From the NCBI RefSeq assembly GCF_001277255.1, contig NZ_CP012264.1, forward strand, positions 2,852,001 through 2,916,000: 64,000 bases of DNA, given 5' to 3'. The translations under genes were made by a program, and so were the position numbers. The DNA is from Cronobacter condimenti 1330. GTDB lineage: Bacteria > Pseudomonadota > Gammaproteobacteria > Enterobacterales > Enterobacteriaceae. Position 1 is the stretch's first letter; each line of letters opens with the position of its first letter. The notes below the pieces were generated by a model, which was given only the letters and a program-made list of their open reading frames with translations, did no database searches and was not told the DNA's origin. Positions 17,776 to 25,374 of this stretch are shown piece after piece.

Positions 17776-18780
17776 TTATTTGCCGGACAGGCGGCGCTGC
17801 AGCTGATCGCGCAGGTTCGGCGGCGTGCCTTTGATGGTGAGCGTGTCGGTTGCCGGGTCCCAGAAAATGCGCTCGCCCAGCAGCAGGGCGTCGAAATTAA
17901 TCGTCAGTCCGCCGCCGCTGCCGGCGTATTTGGTCAACTGACGCAGGGTGCTGCGGTCCGCCGGGAAGGTCTCTTCCAGCTCATAGCCCTGCTCCGCCGT
18001 AAACTCCTGGAAGCTTTTCTCACCGAAATTCGGCAGCTCTTTTGAGAGTTCAGAGAGCGCAATCTCTTCGCCCGCCTGCAACTGTTCGTTGCAGTAGCTG
18101 TAGACCTGCGCACGCACGTTCTGGCGCTCGGCTTTATCAAGCTGCGCTTCGGCAGTGAAATCGTCCAGCGCCTGCAGCAGACCACGGTTTTGCGCTTTGG
18201 TGTCAAGCCCGACGCTCGCGCCCAGGAAATCCATAAAGAAATCGGCAACCTTGCGCCCGACCCTTCCCTTCAGGAAGGTTAAGTAGCGCGTCGACTCCGG
18301 GTTGGTTTCCCATTCGGTTAAATCGATGCGCGCCACGATGTCGGCATGGTTGATGTCCAGATAGTGCGTGGCGCTGATATCGAGCTGCTCATTGACGCGC
18401 ATGCTGCTTAAGTTATTCAGCACCGCCACCAGCAGGTATTCCACTGCCAGATAACGATAATGGCAAAACAGCACGATACCGCCGTCCGCGAACGGGTATT
18501 TCGCCAGCTCGTCGCGCAGACGGCCCGTGGCCGCGCGGCTGAACGCCAGGAAATCGTCATCACCGCGACGGCACTGGCGCAGCGCCTCGGCAAGCTCGCT
18601 CTCTTCGTTAAAAAGGCCGTAAGCTTTGCTTTTCGCGCTGTAGACGCGATGCAGCTCGGCCATCATTTCCGTGACGGTATTGCCTGGTTCAAGCAGCGAG
18701 TCGCGCAGGATAAGCTCCAGATTCTGCTCATCGCGCTTAATTAACTGATGCAAGGCAATCTGGTTGATATCCAGACTCAT
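17776..18780 (-). CDS. yejK: Nucleoid-associated protein YejK (NdpA)
   Basis: A 334-residue protein of the YejK/37-kDa nucleoid-associated family (E. coli 335). It starts MSLDINQIALHQLIKRDEQ and ends LRDQLQRRLSGK, both characteristic. E. coli YejK is found in the nucleoid and can bind topoisomerase IV and gyrase. A GGAG ribosome site precedes the ATG at 18780. It is transcribed divergently from yejL. Confidence 0.96.
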   Translation of the reverse strand: MSLDINQIALHQLIKRDEQNLELILRDSLLEPGNTVTEMMAELHRVYSAKSKAYGLFNEESELAEALRQCRRGDDDFLAFSRAATGRLRDELAKYPFADGGIVLFCHYRYLAVEYLLVAVLNNLSSMRVNEQLDISATHYLDINHADIVARIDLTEWETNPESTRYLTFLKGRVGRKVADFFMDFLGASVGLDTKAQNRGLLQALDDFTAEAQLDKAERQNVRAQVYSYCNEQLQAGEEIALSELSKELPNFGEKSFQEFTAEQGYELEETFPADRSTLRQLTKYAGSGGGLTINFDALLLGERIFWDPATDTLTIKGTPPNLRDQLQRRLSGK

Positions 18781-18914
18781 GATAAACTCTCCTGTTGGGC
18801 AGGGCCGTATTCAACCACTGCCCGCCGTCCGGCGCAACCGCTGATAAAAATGCGGAAATAAAGCCACTGCTACGGTAAGATGTTGGACTTTCCTGAACAA
18901 ACCGATGTTGAGTT

Positions 18915-19142
18915 ATGCCACAAGTATCCCGCTATAGTGACGAACGCGTTGAAGAATTACTGACTGAACTGGCGAACGTGCTGTCAAAGCACAAAGCGCC
19001 GACTGACCTTTCCCTGATGGTGCTTGGGAATATGGTCACCAATCTCATCAATAACAGCGTGGCTCCCGCGCAGCGCAAAACGCTGGCGCGCTCCTTCGCG
19101 GATGCGTTGCAATCCTCCGTTCGCGATGACAACGCGCATTAA
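18915..19142 (+). CDS. yejL: Conserved small protein YejL (UPF0352)
   Basis: A 75-residue protein of the UPF0352/YejL family, function unknown. MPQVSRYSDERVEELLTEL and LMVLGNMVTNLINNSV are family hallmarks. The gene ends 19 bases before lapC and is probably cotranscribed with it, as in E. coli. Confidence 0.95.
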   Translation: MPQVSRYSDERVEELLTELANVLSKHKAPTDLSLMVLGNMVTNLINNSVAPAQRKTLARSFADALQSSVRDDNAH

Positions 19143-19161
19143 GGAAGAACGTTAAAAAGCT

Positions 19162-20925
19162 ATGGTGACTAACCGTCAGCGCTACCGTGAAAAAGTCTCC
19201 CAGATGATTAGCTGGGGGCACTGGTTCGCCCTGTTCAATATTCTGCTGTCCATTGTCCTTGGTAGCCGCTATCTGTTTATTGCCGACTGGCCCACGACCC
19301 TGACGGGCCGGGTTTACTCTTATGTAAGCCTGGTGGGCCACTTTAGCTTTCTGGTGTTTGCCGCCTATCTGCTGATCCTCTTCCCGCTCACGTTTATCGT
19401 GATGTCGCAGCGCCTGATGCGGTTCCTGTCGGCGATACTTGCGACCGTCGGGATGACGCTGTTACTGGTCGACAGCGAAGTCTTTACCCGCTTCCACTTG
19501 CATATTAATCCGGTGGTCTGGCAGGTCGTTATCAACCCCGATCAAAGCGAAATGGCCCGTGACTGGCAGTTGATGTTTATCGCTGTGCCGGTGATTTTGC
19601 TTATCGAGATGCTGTTCGCCACCTGGAGCTGGCAGAAGCTGCGCAGCCTGACGCGTCGCCGTCGTTACGCGCGCCCGGTGGCGGCACTCTTTTTCGCGTC
19701 GTTTGTCACCACACATGTGATGTATATCTGGGCTGATGCCAATTTCTATCGCCCGGTCACGATGCAGCGTGCCAATCTGCCGCTCTCGTACCCGATGACA
19801 GCGCGCCGTTTTCTGGAAAAACATGGTCTGCTGGATGCGCAGGAGTATCAGCGCAGACTGGTGGAACAGGGCGATCCGGAAGCGGTCAGCGTGCAATATC
19901 CGTTGAGTGATCTGCGTTACGGCGATATGGGCTCAGGCCATAATGTTCTGTTTATCACGGTAGACGGCCTGAACTATTCGCGCTTTGAGAAGCAGATGCC
20001 GGCGCTTGCGCAGTTCGCGCATGACAATGTGAATTTCACCCAGCATTTCAGCTCGGGGAATCTCGCGGACAACGGCATATTCGGCCTCTTCTACGGCATT
20101 TCACCGGGCTACATGGATGGCGTGCTGGCCGCACGTATTCCGGCTGCGCTGATTACAGCGCTCAATCAGCAAGGCTATCAGCTGGGCCTGTTTGCTTCTG
20201 ACGGTTTCCGCAGTTCGCTCTACCGCCAGGCGCTGCTGTCTGACTTCTCGCTGCCAACCGCGCAGCCGCAAAGCGACGAGCAGACCGCCTCACAGTGGGT
20301 AAACTGGCTGAATAAATACGCCTCCGAAGATAACCGCTGGTTCTCGTGGGTGTCCTTTAATGGCACAACGATCGATGAAGAGACGCAACAGGCTGCCTTC
20401 GCGCGCCGTTACGCCCGCGCTGCCGGTAATGTTGACGCGCAAATCGCCCGCGTGCTGAATGCGCTCAAAGCAAGCGGCAAGCTGGATAATACCGTGGTGG
20501 TTATCACCGCAGGCCGCGGCGTTCCGCTCGGCAAGCAGCAGGATAGCTTCGGCTGGGATCGCGCGCGAATTCAGGTACCGCTGGTTATTCATTGGCCGGG
20601 CACGCCTGCGCAGCGCGTCACTAAACTGAGCGATCATCAGGACGTAATGACCACTCTGATGCAGCGCCTGTTGCATGTGCGTACACCCGCGAATGAATAT
20701 TCACAGGGCGAAGATCTCTTCTCCCCTGCCCGCCGCAATAACTGGGTGGTGAGCGCCGATAACAACACGCTGGCCGTCACGACGCCGCAGATGACGCTGG
20801 TGCTGGACAACAACGGCAACTACCGGATGTACGACCTGCGCGGCGAGCGGATGAATGAGGATAAACCGCAGCTCAGCCTGCTGTTGCAGGTGCTGACGGA
20901 TGAAAAACGGTTCATCGCTAACTGA
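19162..20925 (+). CDS. lapC: LPS regulator LapC/PbgA (YejM)
   Basis: A 587-residue inner-membrane protein. Five N-terminal helices occupy about residues 18-190, followed by a periplasmic sulfatase/alkaline phosphatase-fold domain beginning near residue 245 (GSGHNVLFITVDGLNYSRF). In E. coli it binds lipid A on the periplasmic face and controls LpxC degradation through LapB/FtsH. The periplasmic domain is considered a pseudo-hydrolase. Length is within one residue of E. coli YejM. Second gene of yejL-lapC. Confidence 0.96.
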   Translation: MVTNRQRYREKVSQMISWGHWFALFNILLSIVLGSRYLFIADWPTTLTGRVYSYVSLVGHFSFLVFAAYLLILFPLTFIVMSQRLMRFLSAILATVGMTLLLVDSEVFTRFHLHINPVVWQVVINPDQSEMARDWQLMFIAVPVILLIEMLFATWSWQKLRSLTRRRRYARPVAALFFASFVTTHVMYIWADANFYRPVTMQRANLPLSYPMTARRFLEKHGLLDAQEYQRRLVEQGDPEAVSVQYPLSDLRYGDMGSGHNVLFITVDGLNYSRFEKQMPALAQFAHDNVNFTQHFSSGNLADNGIFGLFYGISPGYMDGVLAARIPAALITALNQQGYQLGLFASDGFRSSLYRQALLSDFSLPTAQPQSDEQTASQWVNWLNKYASEDNRWFSWVSFNGTTIDEETQQAAFARRYARAAGNVDAQIARVLNALKASGKLDNTVVVITAGRGVPLGKQQDSFGWDRARIQVPLVIHWPGTPAQRVTKLSDHQDVMTTLMQRLLHVRTPANEYSQGEDLFSPARRNNWVVSADNNTLAVTTPQMTLVLDNNGNYRMYDLRGERMNEDKPQLSLLLQVLTDEKRFIAN

Positions 20926-20959
20926 TTGATTAATTATAAATCACTCAATGGGGCGTCGC

Positions 20960-20987
20960 TTGCAATCAGCGTGAAAACGGGTAGTAT
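20960..20987 (+). promoter_or_regulatory. proL promoter
   Basis: TTGCAA (20960-20965), a 16-bp spacer and TAGTAT (20982-20987), followed by a short segment before the tRNA 5' end at 21000. Confidence 0.6.
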
Positions 20988-20999
20988 AAGCCTCCACGT

Positions 21000-21076
21000 C
21001 GGCACGTAGCGCAGCCTGGTAGCGCACTGTCATGGGGTGTCAGGGGTCGGAGGTTCAAATCCTCTCGTGCCGACCA
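21000..21076 (+). tRNA. proL: tRNA-Pro, anticodon GGG
   Basis: A 77-nucleotide cloverleaf including encoded CCA. Acceptor stem CGGCACG/CGTGCCG, D-loop AGCCTGGTA, anticodon loop ATGGGGT with anticodon GGG (decodes CCC/CCU), T-loop GGTTCAAATCC. The anticodon stem CTGTC/GTCAG keeps an internal U-U mismatch; relative to E. coli proL as I recall it, one base pair is changed by compensatory C-G to U-A. Such tRNA genes are common integration sites. No duplicated 3' end was found downstream in this window. Confidence 0.96.
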
Positions 21077-21090
21077 AAAAATCCCAAAAA

Positions 21091-21116
21091 AACCAACCTT
21101 AACGGTTGGTTTTTTT
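21091..21116 (+). terminator. Terminator after tRNA-Pro
   Basis: AACCAACC-TTAA-CGGTTGGTT followed by TTTTTT, fifteen bases after the tRNA. Confidence 0.88.
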
Positions 21117-21481
21117 ATGCCTGCGATTTGGCTTCTGGTAAGGGTCGTAAAAGGACGCTGACAGGATATACCAGCAATCATCCGCACTCAGAGGAGCGCT
21201 ATCAATACTCCCGCCGTTTCATTTCACTGAATCAGGTCGCCATGACCTTCTCAGGCAAGCTCAAAGCGATTTATATCCCCATTCTCTGGTTCATTTTTGT
21301 CACTCACTGGGCCTCCTGCGCGTTGATTAATACACCCTTTTTACTGGTGCTTTCATCCCGGTGAGAACAATGGCGACGCCCGCTTTGCGCTCTGGTCTGG
21401 CATCAGTCCGCTCTGCGCCAGGGCAGCCACCGACACCTTCATGAACGCTTCGCGAGATCACCCTTTAAGGACTGAGCGTGT
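21117..21481. other. Gap with one possible small membrane ORF; otherwise nothing recognised
   Basis: The only notable item is a 40-codon ORF at 21242-21364 (+), MTFSGKLKAIYIPILWFIFV..., with one hydrophobic segment and a weak AGG upstream. It could be a small membrane protein or a remnant. The longer frame running back through the tRNA gene is not credible. Confidence 0.35.
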
Positions 21482-21955
21482 TCAACTGCGCTTTGAGCGC
21501 GTTGCGAAGAAGACCACGGCGGCTCCGGCAGCGACGATGAGCGCATCTTCAATCAGGCCACTTCGGGTCTGCCCCATTCTTGCCACGGCTTTTTTGCGTG
21601 CCGCAAGCGTTGCATAGGCAAGTGACACCGCGGCAGAGACCGCGATCGCTGCCCCAGTTTTTTCCTTTCCGCTGGGTGCCAGCGCAGCGCCTGCAATCCC
21701 TGCACTGGCCACGCGTGCAGATAAGCCCAAAAACACGGTGCGGTCTGGCGCTGACTTCATCTTGTCGCCAAAGAGTTCACCGACACCCATCGCTAACGCG
21801 CCGTATTTGAATAGCGGACGGTCCAGCAGTAAGAGACTGCCGGGTGTATCGCGCCTTTTAATGCGTGCTGCAGCGATAGCCGCCATCGGCGTCATGGAAC
21901 GGCAGCTGGCGACAAGACCAATTAAGGCGGAATAAACGAAATCGGTGATTTTCAT
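21482..21955 (-). CDS. DUF4126 family membrane protein
   Basis: A 157-residue protein resembling DUF4126 members (small, alanine/glycine-rich multi-helix membrane proteins of unknown function). Typical features are MKITDFVYSALIGLVA at the N-terminus, the RSMTPMAAIAAARI segment, GELFGDKMKSAPDRT and a final hydrophobic helix ALIVAAGAAVVFF before a basic tail. A GGAG ribosome site lies eight bases upstream of the ATG at 21955. It stands alone, facing the tRNA-Pro gene. Confidence 0.8.
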   Translation of the reverse strand: MKITDFVYSALIGLVASCRSMTPMAAIAAARIKRRDTPGSLLLLDRPLFKYGALAMGVGELFGDKMKSAPDRTVFLGLSARVASAGIAGAALAPSGKEKTGAAIAVSAAVSLAYATLAARKKAVARMGQTRSGLIEDALIVAAGAAVVFFATRSKRS

Positions 21956-22539
21956 TGGTTATCTCCAGGTTAAATGAAGGTTTTTTAATCCTTTACAGGC
22001 ACACTCTTTTTATTTAACGCATTAATACGGTCACGTCATTTACAAGCGTTTCCTTAAAACGTTTAGTCGCCTCCTGCAATGCCACAAGGATTTTTGCAGC
22101 CAGTGCGCCTCTGAATGCATATGCGGGCTTGCACACCAGGCGTGCTAAACATAGCGACTACCGCCGCTCAGGCAAATCGCCTTCAGATTGACTTTTTTGC
22201 ATGCGACTCTTCTGATGACCATAAGACCCACAGGCGCCTGGTCATTAATTTTGCGTGGGCGCATATGCAAATGACTACGGTAATAGTCAGTATAGATGAA
22301 GGGCTTGAGACCACAGAAATGACGAAAGTGGGAGGATGTGCAAAAAGGGGGAGAAACGGGGTCAATGCTGCTGGCGATATATTTGGTCGCGGGCCAGGCT
22401 GGCGAGAAGCCAGCTCACCTTGTCTGGGTGGTTCCAGAAGCGAGCATTAGCGACTGCATAAGCCGCGTAAATTTGCTACCCTGAAAGAGTTCATCCCTCT
22501 CATCCAGAGCGGTTTAAGCTTCAATGGAATACATAAAAT
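21956..22539. other. 584-base interval upstream of betT with no supported gene
   Basis: I see only short unsupported ORFs; the 111-codon frame at 22115-22450 lacks a ribosome site and family features. A hairpin GCTGGC-GAGAA-GCCAGC lies near 22397-22413. No BetI-like operator was recognised. The betT promoter should lie in the last 150 bases. Confidence 0.4.
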
Positions 22540-24537
22540 ATGAGTGAAAATAACGCTATCCCAAAGCAGTCTCAAAGCAAGATTAACAAAGCGGTATTTT
22601 ATACATCTGCTTTGTTAATTTTCCTTCTTGTTGCCTTTGCAGCAATCTTCCCGGACGTTGCCGACAAAAATTTTAAATTGTTGCAGCAGCAAATATTCAC
22701 CAACGCCAGCTGGTTTTATATTCTCGCTGTTGCGCTGATCTTATTGAGCGTCACGTTTCTTGGTTTATCACGCTACGGCGATATTAAGCTCGGCCCCGAT
22801 CACGCCCAGCCCGATTTCAGCTATCACTCCTGGTTCGCCATGCTTTTCTCAGCGGGTATGGGGATAGGCCTGATGTTCTTCGGTGTGGCAGAGCCGGTCA
22901 TGCACTACCTTTCTCCACCGGTAGGGACGCCTGAAACTATCACCGCAGCCAAGGAGGCGATGCGGCTGACATTCTTCCACTGGGGACTTCATGCCTGGGC
23001 TATCTATGCCATTGTTGCGTTGATCCTGGCCTTTTTTAGCTATCGACACGGCCTGCCGCTGACGTTGCGTTCAGCGCTCTACCCTATCATCGGCGATAAA
23101 ATTTATGGGCCGATAGGCCACGCGGTGGATATTTTTGCTGTTATCGGCACCGTTTTTGGGGTCGCGACCTCGTTAGGGTATGGGGTGTTGCAGGTAAACG
23201 CCGGGCTCAATCATCTTTTTGGGGTTCCCATTAGTGAAACGGTACAGGTCATCCTGATCGTGGTTATCACCGGGCTTGCGACCATTTCCGTGGTGTCAGG
23301 GTTAGATAAAGGCATCCGCATCCTGTCCGAGCTTAATCTGGGTCTGGCCGTTTTACTGCTGGCCCTGGTGCTGTTCCTGGGGCCAACCGTGCTGCTCCTG
23401 AAATCCTTCGTGGAAAATACGGGCGGCTATCTCTCTGAAATGGTGAGCAAGACATTTAACCTTTACGCTTATGAGCCCAAATCCAGCAACTGGCTGGGCG
23501 GCTGGACATTGCTGTATTGGGGGTGGTGGCTGTCGTGGTCTCCCTTTGTCGGTATGTTTATCGCTCGCGTCTCCCGCGGCAGGACCATTCGTGAATTTGT
23601 AACCGGGGTATTATTTGTCCCGGCGGGCTTCACGCTGATGTGGATGACCGTTTTTGGTAACAGTGCCATTTACCTCATCATGAACCAGGGCGCGACCGAT
23701 CTCGCGAATACGGTTCAGCAGGATGTGGCGCTGGCGCTGTTCAATTTCCTTGAGCACTTCCCGTTCTCTTCTGTGCTGTCGTTTATTGCCATGGCGATGG
23801 TCATCGTTTTCTTTGTAACTTCCGCCGATTCGGGTGCGATGGTTGTCGACACGCTGGCTTCCGGCGGCGTCACTAACACGCCCGTCTGGCAGCGCATTTT
23901 CTGGGCCTCGTTAATGGGGATTGTGGCGATTGCCCTGCTCATCGCAGGTGGGCTTAGCGCCTTGCAGACCGTTACCATCGCCAGCGCGCTTCCATTTTCC
24001 ATGATCCTGCTTGTCTCCATTTACGGGCTTCTCAAAGCGTTGCGTCGTGATTTAACCAAGCGCGAGAGCTTGAGTATGGCGACTATCGCGCCGACGGCTG
24101 CCCGCAATCCTATCCCGTGGCAGCGCAGGCTGCGCAACATTGCCTATTTGCCAAAACGCTCACTGGTTAAACGCTTTATGGATGAGGTTATCAAACCGGC
24201 CATGACGCTGGTTCAGGAGGAGCTGAATAAGCAAGGGACGCAAAGCAAAATCAGCGATGACGCAGACGATCGTATTCGCCTTGAGGTCGATTTAGGCAAT
24301 GAAATGAATTTCCTCTATGAAGTCAGGCTGCGGGGTTACAACTCCCCGACGTTCGCTCTGGCGGCTATTGATACCGATGAGCAGCAGGCTGAGCAACACA
24401 GATATTATCGTGCAGAAGTTTACCTCAAGGAGGGGGGGCAGAATTATGACGTGATGGGCTGGAATCAGGAACAGCTTATTAACGACATTCTGGATCAGTA
24501 TGAAAAACATCTGCACTTCCTGCATCTGATACGCTAA
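22540..24537 (+). CDS. betT: BCCT-family choline/betaine transporter (BetT-like)
   Basis: A 665-residue sodium- or proton-coupled transporter with about 12 helices, supplying choline or betaine for osmoprotection. BCCT signatures are clear: SRYGDIKLGPDHAQPDFS, MLFSAGMGIGLMFFGVAEPV, HWGLHAWAIYA, the substrate-binding tryptophan-rich WTLLYWGWWLSWSPFVGMF, and VTSADSGAMVVD. A long cytoplasmic C-terminal domain (about residues 510-665), ending NDILDQYEKHLHFLHL, is characteristic of BetT and acts in osmotic activation in known members. In E. coli betT sits beside betIBA; no bet enzymes or BetI are here, so it stands alone and the exact substrate is uncertain. Confidence 0.88.
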   Translation: MSENNAIPKQSQSKINKAVFYTSALLIFLLVAFAAIFPDVADKNFKLLQQQIFTNASWFYILAVALILLSVTFLGLSRYGDIKLGPDHAQPDFSYHSWFAMLFSAGMGIGLMFFGVAEPVMHYLSPPVGTPETITAAKEAMRLTFFHWGLHAWAIYAIVALILAFFSYRHGLPLTLRSALYPIIGDKIYGPIGHAVDIFAVIGTVFGVATSLGYGVLQVNAGLNHLFGVPISETVQVILIVVITGLATISVVSGLDKGIRILSELNLGLAVLLLALVLFLGPTVLLLKSFVENTGGYLSEMVSKTFNLYAYEPKSSNWLGGWTLLYWGWWLSWSPFVGMFIARVSRGRTIREFVTGVLFVPAGFTLMWMTVFGNSAIYLIMNQGATDLANTVQQDVALALFNFLEHFPFSSVLSFIAMAMVIVFFVTSADSGAMVVDTLASGGVTNTPVWQRIFWASLMGIVAIALLIAGGLSALQTVTIASALPFSMILLVSIYGLLKALRRDLTKRESLSMATIAPTAARNPIPWQRRLRNIAYLPKRSLVKRFMDEVIKPAMTLVQEELNKQGTQSKISDDADDRIRLEVDLGNEMNFLYEVRLRGYNSPTFALAAIDTDEQQAEQHRYYRAEVYLKEGGQNYDVMGWNQEQLINDILDQYEKHLHFLHLIR

Positions 24538-24545
24538 TACTCCCG

Positions 24546-24571
24546 TGCCGCCAGCTATGGCGGCATTTTTT
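24546..24571 (+). terminator. Terminator after betT
   Basis: TGCCGCC-AGCTAT-GGCGGCA followed by TTTTTT, nine bases beyond the betT stop. Confidence 0.88.
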
Positions 24572-24998
24572 CATCTCCCGCACGTGATTATCCGGCAATA
24601 CATGAAATTCAGCGGAGATTTCTTAAACGCTTTTACAGGTTGAGCCACAAATGACCCGCTTCATTTTCCTCGGTCGTCGATAGCCTGATGGAGAAATAAA
24701 GCAGGCATTATAGTCATTCAGAAAGGCAACGTTTCAGAGCGGCCTGCCATGATTTATTGGCGCAAACCTAATGCCCTTACGCCGTATCATTACGGCCTCA
24801 GGCGGAAGCTTTCTGATTTTCCCGCGATATAACTTCACCTCATTATTAAAAACCTTCTTCTATACTCAGTTGCGTTCAGTGAACTATGCCGCTGTTTTCC
24901 ACCTCGCCTCTCTGGCTTTAACCCACGCAAGTGGCAGCCGCATAAACCACGGACGTCATTTATTGGCACATTTTCATTTTTGAAGGGGACTTCCTGGT
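24572..24998 (+). other. Promoter/leader region of the PQQ dehydrogenase pair, no gene called
   Basis: 427 bases with no convincing ORF; the 70-codon frame at 24771-24983 has no family features. AAGGGGA at about 24982 is the likely ribosome site for the next gene. I could not assign a promoter with confidence. Confidence 0.4.
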
Positions 24999-25364
24999 AT
25001 GTTGCATTCTCAACCCTCACGCGTCGGCAGCATATTGCTTCTGCTGGCCGCGGTCATCGGTTTCGCTGTGGCATTATATGCCTGGCTCACGCCACTGACA
25101 GGCGTCACGGGCACCATTGGAGCACTGGGTGTCGCTATCGCCTGCGCGGTGCTGGCCATACTCACTTTTCTTTTACGTGCCGCCTCCCGCCGCGGGCCGC
25201 GCATTTTCCTGATTATTGTCACCCTCGTGGTGTTGTTTGGTAGTGGTTTTGCCGCTGCGCTGCTTCACCAGTACATCATTACGGCGGCCATGGTCGTCGG
25301 CCTGGTTGGTCTGATTGCACTAAGCAGCAATTCCGCACGCCACAATCAACACGTCAACGCCTGA
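24999..25364 (+). CDS. Small membrane subunit of PQQ dehydrogenase (SldB-like)
   Basis: A 121-residue, very hydrophobic protein with four to five helices (about 11-31, 36-60, 67-87, 88-108) and no soluble domain. It ends ten bases before a PQQ-dependent dehydrogenase. Acetic acid bacteria encode the polyol (glycerol/sorbitol/arabitol) dehydrogenase as a small membrane protein SldB followed by the catalytic SldA. Size, topology and gene order match that arrangement, and the protein also resembles the detached membrane anchor of one-piece glucose/quinate dehydrogenases. It probably anchors the partner and passes electrons to ubiquinone. The assignment rests mainly on context and topology. Confidence 0.65.
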   Translation: MLHSQPSRVGSILLLLAAVIGFAVALYAWLTPLTGVTGTIGALGVAIACAVLAILTFLLRAASRRGPRIFLIIVTLVVLFGSGFAAALLHQYIITAAMVVGLVGLIALSSNSARHNQHVNA

Positions 25365-25374
25365 GGAGCCACCC

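Noticed and set aside
21000..21076. tRNA-Pro as attachment site of an integrated island
   Set aside because: No integrase gene and no repeated tRNA 3' end were found in the downstream 43 kb of the window.
21032..21364. 110-codon ORF beginning within tRNA-Pro
   Set aside because: It runs through the tRNA and its terminator. Only the last 40 codons could conceivably be a small gene.
22115..22450. 111-codon ORF upstream of betT
   Set aside because: No ribosome site, no recognisable domain, composition unlike a protein.
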